Notes: generated by a model from the letters alone, not told the origin. 64,000 nucleotides of DNA from Sulfurovum sp. UBA5198 (GCA_002412865.1 DHVW01000007.1:11341-75340), one strand, 5' to 3'. Numbered from the stretch's first letter, positions 52,426 to 61,492 are shown. Numbers and translations are program-made.

Positions 52426-53642
52426 TTTTCTACCTCCGCTTTTAGAGTTTTGAGATACGCTACAGCGTCGTTTATACTTTTATCATCAGTCATCATTGGT
52501 GGCATTGTTGATGTTCTTTTGCCTGTTTTTGCATCCAACTCATACCATTTGAAATTTTTATGTGCATTTCTATTATACCCTGGAACTATAACCGCACTTG
52601 GGTCTTTGATAGATTCAGCCAAATATGCACTAGTTGTATATCCACCAATATTTTTAAGGCCTGGAGCCATATATGGAGATGACGCTACTTTTGTAGCACT
52701 TGTTGTATGACAACTCACACACATAGCCTCTACTTGCACCTGGCCAGCTTTAGCGTCACCTTTGGGTTTGCTCGTAAGCTCAGCTATTAGTGCCTCGCCT
52801 CCGCTTTTACCTTGAAGTTTAACTGCAGTCCATGAAGATAGGTTTTTTACACCACCACGATTATATTTTGAGCCGTCCCAAATAGCAAATGCAACAGGTA
52901 CAGCACCAGAACTAGCACTTAAACTTTGAGCAATTACAGCTGTCCATTTTTTCGTTTTAGCATCATATGTCATGCTCATTCCGGACTTGTCGCTACCATC
53001 TTTAATCTCAGTTAGTGATCTAAAACCTTCAGATATAAACGCTTTGTGATACTGTTTGCTAAGTTTAGCTATTGCTGCTCTATTTTTCTTTAGATCCTCA
53101 CCAAATGCATTTACCATATTTGTAGCAAGTTGGCTTGCTACATCTTTGTTTCCATTTGGTTCAAAATATGCTGGGATAGATTTTGCAATATGAACAACAA
53201 CAGGTCTGCCATCACTGCCCATACCAATATATGGTAATTTTTTAGGGTCGCTATAATTCACAGGAATCTGTGTGGCAAAACCATCAGCATATGCATCTGA
53301 TGCATTTTTTGCCATTGTATTATTTGTAGCATCGCTCCAAGTTAGTTTAAATGCGATAGTCGAACCGCTATAAACTGCTTGAATTTGTGCCATTTTAGCT
53401 TTAGCGTCGCTATTTACAGCGTTACCTTTTTTGTCATTAAGCTTAATTGTAGTCTGTGGATAAAGAACAATCGAAGTTGGTTTTGAACCACTCCACATAC
53501 TGCTACTTGTTGAAACTGAAGCCAAATTTATGCTTCCAACTTTAGATGCAGTTATCACGCCACTTGGAGTTACAATAGGTTTAGCAAAAGCTACTGTAGC
53601 CAAACTGGTGGCTACTAAAAGTGATTTTGTTATATTACGCAT
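52422..53642 (-). CDS. EBDH-gamma-like haem b domain fused to cytochrome c
   Basis: A ~406-aa exported protein with a Sec signal ending near AFA. Residues ~25-290 match the ethylbenzene-dehydrogenase gamma/DMS-dehydrogenase haem-binding fold: AVYSGSTIAFKLTWSD, YADGFATQIPV and the late GAVPVAFAIWDGS. Residues ~300-406 are a class I cytochrome c with CVSCH (C310-H314 from the first ATG) and distal Met in TMPPMM. Known EbdC/DdhC/SerC/ClrC subunits carry only the haem b part and need a separate cytochrome. The second ATG (53642) has better RBS spacing than 53648. Confidence 0.82.
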   Translation of the reverse strand: MRNITKSLLVATSLATVAFAKPIVTPSGVITASKVGSINLASVSTSSSMWSGSKPTSIVLYPQTTIKLNDKKGNAVNSDAKAKMAQIQAVYSGSTIAFKLTWSDATNNTMAKNASDAYADGFATQIPVNYSDPKKLPYIGMGSDGRPVVVHIAKSIPAYFEPNGNKDVASQLATNMVNAFGEDLKKNRAAIAKLSKQYHKAFISEGFRSLTEIKDGSDKSGMSMTYDAKTKKWTAVIAQSLSASSGAVPVAFAIWDGSKYNRGGVKNLSSWTAVKLQGKSGGEALIAELTSKPKGDAKAGQVQVEAMCVSCHTTSATKVASSPYMAPGLKNIGGYTTSAYLAESIKDPSAVIVPGYNRNAHKNFKWYELDAKTGKRTSTMPPMMTDDKSINDAVAYLKTLKAEVEK

Positions 53643-54804
53643 GTGCATTCCCCTCTGTTTTATTTCCTTCGCCGTGTGGCTTCTCGTCTACGAATGGTAG
53701 TGAAAAATCTGCTGTAAATTTACCTTTTGAATATCTATCATCAATTGGTGCCAATGGATTTTTATTTCCACTTGCTTTTGCAACATCTTGATAATAGTTC
53801 GTATCAAGTCTAAACATATCAGCATGATGATAAGCTATCAATATATCCATCAATTCACTCTCACCAGTTTTTGCTCTTTTCTCTTTTTCGCTCTTTATAG
53901 TCTTAATGGCTGCATGAACTGGCTTACCAAATAGCAATTCAAGTTCTGTCATTGGAACCCTTTGGCTTCCTTCGATTATTCTACCTTCTGCATCAAATTT
54001 AGCTGGTGCTTCTGTTGGTGGAACATAATATACATTTGGTTGAGTTCCATAATCACTTCTTAGTGGCAGTGCAACTTTATATTTTGTAACCAATTTATAT
54101 ACTTGACCTTCTGTGTCATCCAAGAAACCTACAAAACGAATTCTACCAACACACTGTTGTGCACACGCTGGTGGAAGACCTTGTTCTATTCTAGGGAAAC
54201 AAAGAATACATTTTTCACTTTTTGAAATCTTAGAGTTGAAATATATTTTTTTGTATGGACAACCTGCTATACAATATCTATACCCTTGACATCTATCCAA
54301 ATCCACTAGAACAACGCCATCTTGATCTCTTTTGAAGATTGCGTCTCTTGGACAAGCACTCAAACAGCCAGGGTTTGTACAATGGTTACAAATTCTAGGC
54401 AAATAGAAGAAGTAGTTATCGCTAGGGAAGTTTCCTTTGCCAACATCTTCGTCCCAGTTTGGTCCCCATGTTGGTGTACTATCAGCGTGGAATGCTGGTG
54501 TAGCATCACCTTTTGTATAGTTATATGTTCCTACATCTTCATAGTTAAAATCCCAAGGCACACCATAATCAGCTTCGATATTAGGTATTACGCCCTCTTT
54601 AAGATCACCAGCAGCATCAAATCCACCACCTAGATCCATCCAGTTTTTAGGGTATCCAGTACCAGGATATGTTTCCACATTATTCCAGTACATATACTCT
54701 CTACCATTTCTATTTGTCCATTGTGTTTTACACGCAACAGTACATGTTTGGCATCCGATACATTTGTTCAGATCCATTACCATTGCTAATTGTCTTTTTG
54801 ACAT
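53635..54804 (-). CDS. Fe-S beta subunit of type II molybdoenzyme (NarH/EbdB/DdhB-like)
   Basis: A 389-aa subunit with four Fe-S motifs: CIGCQTCTVACK, CNHCTNPGCLSACP, CQGYRYCIAGCP and CILCFPRIEQGLPPACAQQCVG. In the third motif one Cys is replaced by Tyr, as Trp does in NarH, so a 3Fe-4S cluster is expected. The RRNGREYMYWNNVET-like and QRVPMTELELLFG blocks are type II family marks. It passes electrons from the catalytic subunit to the gamma subunit. Confidence 0.92.
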   Translation of the reverse strand: MSKRQLAMVMDLNKCIGCQTCTVACKTQWTNRNGREYMYWNNVETYPGTGYPKNWMDLGGGFDAAGDLKEGVIPNIEADYGVPWDFNYEDVGTYNYTKGDATPAFHADSTPTWGPNWDEDVGKGNFPSDNYFFYLPRICNHCTNPGCLSACPRDAIFKRDQDGVVLVDLDRCQGYRYCIAGCPYKKIYFNSKISKSEKCILCFPRIEQGLPPACAQQCVGRIRFVGFLDDTEGQVYKLVTKYKVALPLRSDYGTQPNVYYVPPTEAPAKFDAEGRIIEGSQRVPMTELELLFGKPVHAAIKTIKSEKEKRAKTGESELMDILIAYHHADMFRLDTNYYQDVAKASGNKNPLAPIDDRYSKGKFTADFSLPFVDEKPHGEGNKTEGNAHA

Positions 54805-54816
54805 ATCTATTTCCCC

Positions 54817-57723
54817 TTACGCTTTCTCTATATTTATTGCGCCATCATACGCATACTGATTTCCGTCCCAAAGACCGCCAAATTTCAAGTGACCCCAGCC
54901 ATCTGCCATCTCAAGCAAGTTTAGTGCTGTTGGCACACACTCATTGTGACCTTTGTTAAATCTATACATATTTGGCTCCCAACCATGCTCCATCACTAGA
55001 CCATCTGGAGGACAAGAGCTTGAAACTTTTGCCATTACAAAGAACTCACTAAGAGTATTAAATACTCTCATCATATCACCATCTTTGATATTCATTTTGG
55101 CAGCGACTAGATTATTAATCTGACCATATGGCACACCACCTCTTTGTAGTCTTTGAAGTATTCTGCTCGTTTTATAGTTTGAGTGAATAGACCATCTAGC
55201 ATGTGGTGTCATTAGCATAAATGGATATTTTTTAGGGTCATTTGGTCTAATTCCCTCCATTCCTGTGTTCGTATTTGCACCCATTTGAATATAAAGAGGA
55301 TGATCCACATAGAATGTTTGTCTTCCACTTACAGTTTCAAATCTCTCAAATTTATAAAGCATATTCTCGAAAGTATTATACGGTCTATCACTATACAATG
55401 GAGACGACTTACCAGCTTTTTCATTAATTTGCAAGAATCCACCAGCTTTATACATCTTCTCAGCAGTCCATGGCTCATACTGTACACATTTTTCTAGTGC
55501 TGCGTCAAGTGCCATTTTATCTGTTCCCAAATACGGCTCCATAGCAGTTTCGCTCTCTTCATCTGTATTTGTAAACTCTTTATATACTATTGATAGGTCA
55601 TGGAAACCTGGTTTTGCATATTTTTTATCGTCTTTTACTTTTGCTTTAGAGATATTTTCTGGTTTATTAGCTATCTCTTCAAGTTTTTTTGCAATAAGTC
55701 CCATCATGCTCCACTCATCCATCGCTTCACCTACTGGTTTTAGGTTAGCTACTGGTTGAGCAAGATTTGTAAATCTATGGTATCCTGGGCTAGTTCTAAG
55801 GTCATGAACCTCATAGTGAGATTTCGCAGGAAGCAAAATATCTGCATAACATGCAGCTTCACTCATCATGTAATCCACATACGCAAAATATTTAATCTTT
55901 CTTAGGAAAGCTTCTCTATATTCACTACCTTTGTTTCTTCTAAATCTAGAATCAGCAATGATAAGTGCAACTTCAGGCTCCCACCATGGTTTATTTACAT
56001 TTCCATGTTTACTAGCATCGTTTATTTTGCCATCTTTACCAGCTGCGAGCATAGAATTGATAACTTCCATATAATCTTTTTTGCTCATACCATTTTGAGC
56101 TCTTTTTACATCTTCATCACCAAAGTATTTATCAAAAGTCTTCATGCCATCACCAAATACAAACTCACCAACAAATCCAGAACCAAATCTAGCAGCATAT
56201 TTACCACTAAATCCACCTAGAACTTCTAGTCCACTTAGTTGGAATTCATTTTCAGTATTAAGTCCGCCATATGGCCCAAGTCTACCAGTAAGTCCACAGA
56301 TTGAAGCAATATTCCATACGCTCATTAGACCATTAAAATATTTATTTAGTGAAAATCCTGTTGTGATAGATACTACTTTTGGTAAAGCTATATCACGAGC
56401 AAGCATTCTAACTGTATCTGGGTGTACACCTGTGATTTTTTGAGTCTCTTCAGGAGAAAATCTCTCGATATTCTCTTTTAGCATTTCAAATACAGTAGTT
56501 ACCTCTACATCTTCGCCATTTAATAGCTCAACATCCCAGCTACCTTCAAGCTCAGGGTCAATCCCAAGCTCAGCAAGACGAATAGATTTATGCTCACTAC
56601 CTTCAGTACCTGGCATAAGAGCGATTTCGCCACCATTATTGTTCATTACATAGAACTCTTCATGGAATTTTTCAGCATCTTCAGGTTTTGCAGGTTTTTC
56701 CACATCACTTCTTCTTAAAAGTTTTTTAGACTCTTTCATTACTAGGAATGGAAGATCTGTAAATAGTTTCATAAACTCAGGCTTATAAAGCTTCTCTTTT
56801 AATATCTCATGAATAACTGAAGCAGCAAGTATATTATCACTACCAGCTTTGATAGGTATCCATATATCAGCTGATTTTGCAGAACCATTAAACTCTGGCG
56901 TGATTACATAAACTTTAGCACCATTATATTGACCTTCCCACACGAAGTGAGCATCAGGTATTCTACTTACAGATGGATTTCCACCCCAGAATACTGCTGT
57001 ATCTACATTATACATAAAATCATAAGTACAGCCAACATTCCCCTCGCCATATGCAACAGCAGCACCAGAGAACATATCCCCTAGGTATGATGATGGATAG
57101 ATACGAGATGAACCTAACATTGTAGAAAATCGTAGTGGTCCTCCTCTTCTACCTTCTGTTAGTAGTCCAGTACCAGCATGAACTGTTAGTTTTGATGGAC
57201 CTTTTGCAGGATCAACCATCACATCCCAGATTTTTTGAGCTACTTCACCAGCTGCGTCATCCCAGCTTAGTCTCTCCCACTTACCCTCACCTCTTTCTCC
57301 AACTCTTTTCATTGGATAAAGAAGTCTATTTTTTTCATACATTACTTGTGAATGCTGTACGCCTTTATTGCATCCTCTTGGATTAAAATCAGGAATTTTA
57401 GGGTTAATAGATGGGTATCTAGCCGATTGATTCTCTCTAGTTACTACGCCGTTGTGAGACCAGATTTCCCATGCACAGTTACCTTGACAGTTTACACAGT
57501 GATATGCAAAACCAGTATCCTCTATATTTCCACGCATAAATCCAAATTCATTTCTATACATATCTTCTGTATATGTACCGTTTGGATAACCTTCAAGTCC
57601 CGTCTCTATTTTCATAGCATCAGTTTTAGCGAACAATGCACCTTGAGAGGCGACCATTGTAGCTGTTACAGTAGAAAATTTAAGAAAATTTCTTCTTTTT
57701 TCGTTTGTCATATTTTTTGTCAT
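54817..57723 (-). CDS. Type II DMSO-reductase-family catalytic subunit (NarG/EbdA/DdhA/PcrA-like)
   Basis: A 968-aa Tat-exported molybdoenzyme (KRRNFLKFS, residues 9-17). The FS0 ligands are H75, C79, C83 and C118, the His-led motif of type II enzymes. The Mo ligand is probably D216 in SYLGDMFSG, and GNPSVSRIPDAHF follows. The group includes ethylbenzene dehydrogenase, DMS dehydrogenase, selenate, chlorate and perchlorate reductases. Its soluble periplasmic organisation is shown by the EBDH-gamma-type partner and no NarI. The substrate is not known; the preceding rhodanese points to sulfur. It begins 12 bp after the rhodanese gene. Confidence 0.9.
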   Translation of the reverse strand: MTKNMTNEKRRNFLKFSTVTATMVASQGALFAKTDAMKIETGLEGYPNGTYTEDMYRNEFGFMRGNIEDTGFAYHCVNCQGNCAWEIWSHNGVVTRENQSARYPSINPKIPDFNPRGCNKGVQHSQVMYEKNRLLYPMKRVGERGEGKWERLSWDDAAGEVAQKIWDVMVDPAKGPSKLTVHAGTGLLTEGRRGGPLRFSTMLGSSRIYPSSYLGDMFSGAAVAYGEGNVGCTYDFMYNVDTAVFWGGNPSVSRIPDAHFVWEGQYNGAKVYVITPEFNGSAKSADIWIPIKAGSDNILAASVIHEILKEKLYKPEFMKLFTDLPFLVMKESKKLLRRSDVEKPAKPEDAEKFHEEFYVMNNNGGEIALMPGTEGSEHKSIRLAELGIDPELEGSWDVELLNGEDVEVTTVFEMLKENIERFSPEETQKITGVHPDTVRMLARDIALPKVVSITTGFSLNKYFNGLMSVWNIASICGLTGRLGPYGGLNTENEFQLSGLEVLGGFSGKYAARFGSGFVGEFVFGDGMKTFDKYFGDEDVKRAQNGMSKKDYMEVINSMLAAGKDGKINDASKHGNVNKPWWEPEVALIIADSRFRRNKGSEYREAFLRKIKYFAYVDYMMSEAACYADILLPAKSHYEVHDLRTSPGYHRFTNLAQPVANLKPVGEAMDEWSMMGLIAKKLEEIANKPENISKAKVKDDKKYAKPGFHDLSIVYKEFTNTDEESETAMEPYLGTDKMALDAALEKCVQYEPWTAEKMYKAGGFLQINEKAGKSSPLYSDRPYNTFENMLYKFERFETVSGRQTFYVDHPLYIQMGANTNTGMEGIRPNDPKKYPFMLMTPHARWSIHSNYKTSRILQRLQRGGVPYGQINNLVAAKMNIKDGDMMRVFNTLSEFFVMAKVSSSCPPDGLVMEHGWEPNMYRFNKGHNECVPTALNLLEMADGWGHLKFGGLWDGNQYAYDGAINIEKA

Positions 57724-57735
57724 ATTCTATCTCCC

Positions 57736-58806
57736 TTATCTTCTGACTGGTAAATTCATATCATTACCCCAAGCATCCCAGCTACCTGTGAATACTTTTA
57801 CATTTTGGTATCCCAAGTTACGCAAAGCAGTTATTGCGTGAGAGCTTCTACCTGTCCCTACTTGACAATAAGCATATATTGTTTGATCTTTTCTTATGCC
57901 ATTCTTGTCAAATACCTTTTGCATCTCTGCATTTGATTTGAAAGATTTTTTATTATCTTCATCATAAAGATTTTTCCACTCTATAAATTTAGCACCAGGA
58001 ATATGTCCGCCTCTAGCAACATTGTCTTTCTTGTCTTCACCTATAATCTCAGTCATGCCTCTACTATCAATAATTACAAATTTAGACTTTGCACCATTTT
58101 TAGCTATATCTGCTTGAGCTTTAGCGACTTCTTTTTTTTCTGCAATATATTTTTTGTCAATATTTTTTGGGTCAATTACATAATTACTAGCTGCATGTTT
58201 AGTCTCTTCTCCTGGTTGCATTATAGTTGTTGTTTCTAGTTTTGCTACCTGAGCTTTAATAGCTTCTTCATTGGCTTTTAGTTTTGCAACTTGAGCTGCA
58301 TCTTTAGTTGCTTTAATAGTTTTCTTAAGTGCTTTTCTTTGTTTTTTAAGGGTTTCTATTTTCACTTGTACAGGATCTACTAACTTGATACCTTCATATC
58401 CACCATTAAGGATTTTAATATTTTTATGGCCATAACTCTCAAAGAAACTATGTACTCCAGTAGCATTTGGTCCACGGTAGTTATCATAAGCTATGATTGT
58501 TTGATCGTTTCTAATGCCTTTGCTTCTGATATACTCCTGTGCTTCTTTTGGACATTGATACAGAGGTGCACATTTCATATTTCCCATTTTATCAGAGTGA
58601 TGCAAGTGGTGAGCACCCATACTTACTGAGCCTTTTATGTGTCCATTGGCATACGCATCTTCATCGTCACCTGATACAAAAATATAATTCTTATTCCCTA
58701 TCAGTTTAACTGCTTCAGCAGGTTCAATAAGTTGTACTGGTGCAGCCCAAAGTGAGGTTGCAACCAATAAACTACTGAGCAAAACTGTACTTTTAACTCT
58801 TCTCAT
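57736..58806 (-). CDS. Periplasmic tandem rhodanese with coiled-coil insert
   Basis: A 356-aa sulfurtransferase with a signal peptide ending LWAAP. The N-terminal rhodanese domain (~25-145) has lost its Cys (YDNYRGPNATG). The C-terminal domain (~235-356) keeps the active loop CQVGTGRSS with Cys314. Between them lies a Lys/Ala-rich amphipathic helix (~150-195), which SseA-type enzymes of ~280 aa lack. Rhodaneses move sulfane sulfur from thiosulfate or polysulfide. As first gene of module B, it suggests that the molybdoenzyme handles a sulfur compound, as Sud does for polysulfide in Wolinella. Confidence 0.88.
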   Translation of the reverse strand: MRRVKSTVLLSSLLVATSLWAAPVQLIEPAEAVKLIGNKNYIFVSGDDEDAYANGHIKGSVSMGAHHLHHSDKMGNMKCAPLYQCPKEAQEYIRSKGIRNDQTIIAYDNYRGPNATGVHSFFESYGHKNIKILNGGYEGIKLVDPVQVKIETLKKQRKALKKTIKATKDAAQVAKLKANEEAIKAQVAKLETTTIMQPGEETKHAASNYVIDPKNIDKKYIAEKKEVAKAQADIAKNGAKSKFVIIDSRGMTEIIGEDKKDNVARGGHIPGAKFIEWKNLYDEDNKKSFKSNAEMQKVFDKNGIRKDQTIYAYCQVGTGRSSHAITALRNLGYQNVKVFTGSWDAWGNDMNLPVRR

Positions 58807-59096
58807 TCGTTTTCCTTATAAATTTTATCACCCTATGAAATACTGATTTTATACTGTACAGCTCGGGTTTAACAGGTTATTATAGAGTGACTTCTCTTAA
58901 ACTAAAATAAAAACAAATTATAATTTAAAAATATGTTTTACTTATGTTAAAAAATAGCTATTTCTTTATTTGATATAAATTTTAAATATTAGCATTATCT
59001 GTAAAATATATTAAAGTAAATATTTTTATAGTAATTTGCAGAGTTTTAATCATAAAAATGCTATATTCGCACAAATAATGAAAAAGGCTACAAGAA
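58807..59096. promoter_or_regulatory. Divergent intergenic region, module B / X2 operon
   Basis: A 290-bp AT-rich gap. Minus-strand TATAAT at 58884-58879 is the likely -10 of module B, giving a leader of about 65 bases. The rest, toward the plus-strand operon at 59097, is very AT-rich without a clear box. No RNA gene or strong palindrome was seen. Confidence 0.5.
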
Positions 59097-59663
59097 ATGA
59101 CACGAGATAATGCAGTCGATATGCTAATGGAACAAGAGCTTGATATAAAGCTAGTGCGAGAGATATTTGATGAATTCAAAGACAATATGGAAATTGTAGG
59201 CATGGTAGCCATGAATGTATCTCGTAAATGCAGTGTATACGACAAAGAGCAAGGCAAAAGTGATAATATGATAGCCTTGCTAGAAGAGCTATCAACCGTA
59301 GATGACATGGGGGCTAGATGGGCAGTTGCTAAAAACCATTTTACTTCAGTAGAGATACTAGAAAGATTAGCAAATGACGAAATTAACCTTGTTAGAGCTT
59401 TAGTAGCCACAAATCCAAACACGCCAGTAGCAGTTCTAAACAAGCTATTCTCAGACGAAAAAATAGTCAGAGATGGCCTATCTGGCAACGCAAATACGCC
59501 TCTTAAGTTACTCAAAGTATTAGCAAGTGATAGCGATAAAATGGTTAGGCTAAGAGTAGTAGATAACCCTTCCGCCACAAAAGAACTATTAGCTACAATG
59601 TTAGAAGATACAGAAAAAGATATACTCAAAGCAATTGAAATCAGACTAGGAGAGATGGCATGA
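59097..59663 (+). CDS. LRV/HEAT-like repeat protein
   Basis: A 188-aa soluble helical protein. The C-terminal ~100 residues form about three or four LRV-like repeats: ARWAVAKNHFTSVEILERLAND, VRALVATNPNTPVAVLNKLFSD and VRLRVVDNPSATKELLATMLED. The classic LRV protein of Azotobacter, beside nif genes, carries an Fe-S cluster in a Cys-rich head; here only one Cys (~residue 45) is present. It probably binds a partner protein. It is coupled to X2 by an ATGA overlap (59660-59663). Confidence 0.75.
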   Translation: MTRDNAVDMLMEQELDIKLVREIFDEFKDNMEIVGMVAMNVSRKCSVYDKEQGKSDNMIALLEELSTVDDMGARWAVAKNHFTSVEILERLANDEINLVRALVATNPNTPVAVLNKLFSDEKIVRDGLSGNANTPLKLLKVLASDSDKMVRLRVVDNPSATKELLATMLEDTEKDILKAIEIRLGEMA

Positions 59664-60034
59664 AACAGGGCAAAAAACACGAAGATAGACAGAGCGAATA
59701 TGAAACGCTAGAAAAACAACTTTTATCACTATTTCATAGTGGTATTTATATATCATCGTTTGATGTAGTTCAGATAGGTAAAGCTATAGGACTTGATATG
59801 CCTTTTAAAGATAGGGATGTGCTATTAAAATCACTATTTGCTCAAGCAAAAAAAGAGGACAAATTCTCTGAAGCGCTCAGACATATCGGACTATATATTA
59901 GAGAGAGAGCAAATAAATATACAGTACTAGGAAATGAATACCCTCATGCAAGACCACTAATTACCTCATGGCTACAAAAGGCTAAAGCTACAGATGCACT
60001 GCTCAAAAGAGAAATGGCGAGGGATATACATTGA
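59660..60034 (+). CDS. Protein X2: paralogue of the module A gene at 10544
   Basis: A 124-aa helical protein of unrecognised family. It aligns along its length with X1: SGIYIS, then D and a helix ending G..M, an Arg, a Leu-rich helix ending in Ala and a late YPHARPLI...KAKATDALL. It lacks the acidic N-terminal extension of X1. It sits between the LRV protein and Mrp in a coupled operon divergent from module B, so both molybdoenzyme modules have an X copy in or beside them. A role in cofactor or Fe-S loading is inferred. Confidence 0.65.
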   Translation: MKQGKKHEDRQSEYETLEKQLLSLFHSGIYISSFDVVQIGKAIGLDMPFKDRDVLLKSLFAQAKKEDKFSEALRHIGLYIRERANKYTVLGNEYPHARPLITSWLQKAKATDALLKREMARDIH

Positions 60035-61068
60035 ACACAGAGGATGTTACCAAAATACTCACAGCAGTAACCTATCCAGGTATTGAGAGGGACATAGTAT
60101 CGCTAAAACTTATAGAAGATATAAAAATAGAAAATAATAAACTCGCAATCAAGCTATCCATATCAAATGAAGTAGCCTATGAGCAGATAGAAAAACAGAT
60201 TCACGAGCTACTAAAGTCTAGTTTTGACTCAACTGAAGTTACATTTATCTCCAAAAAAACCAAATCCACTAGTTATGGTTCATCGGCCAAACCAAACAAC
60301 AGAGCTCCTTATGCAAAAAATATAATCGCTGTCACAAGTGGGAAAGGTGGAGTTGGCAAAAGCACAGTAAGCGTTAATCTTTCAGTTTCTCTAGCACAGA
60401 AGGGCTACCGTGTAGGTCTGCTAGATGCCGATGTTTATGGACCCAACACTCCTAGAATGCTAGGTGTTGAGAGTGAAAAAATGCAATGGAACAGTGAAAA
60501 CAAAATAATACCAAGTGAAAATTACGGTATCAAGATAATGAGTGTAGGACTCACAACCCCACAAAGCGACACACCTCTAGTTTGGAGAAGTTCTGTGGCG
60601 GTCTCAGCTCTCATTCAGTTTCTAGAAGATGTGGCATGGGGTGAACTTGACTTTTTGGTTATTGATATGCCTCCAGGGACTGGCGATATTCAGCTCACAA
60701 TGGCACAAGAACTTCCTATTACTAGTAGTGTCATAGTCACAACCCCACAGATGATATCCACAGATGATGTAAGCCGTGCTGTTATGATGTTCAAAGACAT
60801 TGGTGTGCCAATAGGTGGCATAGTAGAAAATATGAGCTACTTCATCGCTCCAGATACGGGAGTCAAGTATGACATATTTGGCACAGGAGGTGGAGAAATG
60901 ATTGCTGCTAAATACGACATACCACTTCTAGGCTCTATACCTCTGACTATGGCTATTCGCGAGACATCTGACGCTGGTAAACCGGCGGTCGCTACTGATG
61001 ATATGGTGCAAAAAGGCTACTATCAAACCATCACAAATAATCTTCTCTCACAAATGGGTATTTTGTAA
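60031..61068 (+). CDS. mrp: Mrp/NBP35-family P-loop ATPase (ApbC-like)
   Basis: A 345-aa protein with an N-terminal DUF59/MIP18-like domain (~1-75) and a P-loop ATPase with deviant Walker A AVTSGKGGVGKST, LLDADVYGPNTPRML and IDMPPGTGD. Members carry and transfer 4Fe-4S clusters, bound through CPxC just before the GTGG motif. Here that site reads A273-P-D-T276 (IAPDTGVKYDIFGTGGG), so the ligands are missing. The start is TTG overlapping the X2 stop (TTGA), with GAGGGA upstream. Confidence 0.92.
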   Translation: MNTEDVTKILTAVTYPGIERDIVSLKLIEDIKIENNKLAIKLSISNEVAYEQIEKQIHELLKSSFDSTEVTFISKKTKSTSYGSSAKPNNRAPYAKNIIAVTSGKGGVGKSTVSVNLSVSLAQKGYRVGLLDADVYGPNTPRMLGVESEKMQWNSENKIIPSENYGIKIMSVGLTTPQSDTPLVWRSSVAVSALIQFLEDVAWGELDFLVIDMPPGTGDIQLTMAQELPITSSVIVTTPQMISTDDVSRAVMMFKDIGVPIGGIVENMSYFIAPDTGVKYDIFGTGGGEMIAAKYDIPLLGSIPLTMAIRETSDAGKPAVATDDMVQKGYYQTITNNLLSQMGIL

Positions 61069-61492
61069 AAAATTCATTAAATAATGTCACCCGAACGCTC
61101 GAATAGCAACACAATTTCGAGATACTTCGCAGAAATTTTGTGTAGCGGTTCGTGAGGGTGACGATTTTTGCAATACTTTTATAAAAAAGTATTAAAGAGA
61201 AAATTTTGGCACTACCTTTATAAAAAGGTAGAAAATAAAACATTTGCAATACTTTTGTAAAAAAGTATTAAACTTATCAGAGCAATCTAAAGATTACTCC
61301 AATAAATCTTCTTTAAAAAAAAAGCAAACCATCAAATAATGTCGCGTGAACGCTCGAATAGCAGCTTGATTTTGAGCATATGCACAAAAATCTAGCGTAG
61401 CGGTTCGTGAATGTGACGATTTTTGCAATACTTTTATAAAAAAGTATTAAAGAGAAAATCTATGCTACCTTTATAAAAAAGTAGCATAGTTA
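61069..61492. repeat. Intergenic repeat block: two ~125-bp copies and hairpins
   Basis: 61080-61204 and 61336-61459 are related repeats. Both start AATAATGTC...GAACGCTCGAATAGCA, contain GTAGCGGTTCGTGA..GTGACGATTTTTGCAA and end in the hairpin AATACTTTTATAAAAAAGTATT + AAAGAGAAAAT. Copy 1 has inverted ends GTCACCC/GGGTGAC. Further hairpins are CTACCTTT-ATAA-AAAGGTAG (61212-61231), a second AATACTTTT hairpin (61248-61269) and CTATGCTAC/GTAGCATAG (61460-61489), which may end the OMP gene. No gene is seen. Confidence 0.8.

Noticed and set aside
53635..57723. Calling module B a respiratory nitrate reductase
   Set aside because: There is no NarI or NarJ-type set; the gamma subunit is EBDH-like, the enzyme has a Tat signal, and the operon starts with a rhodanese.
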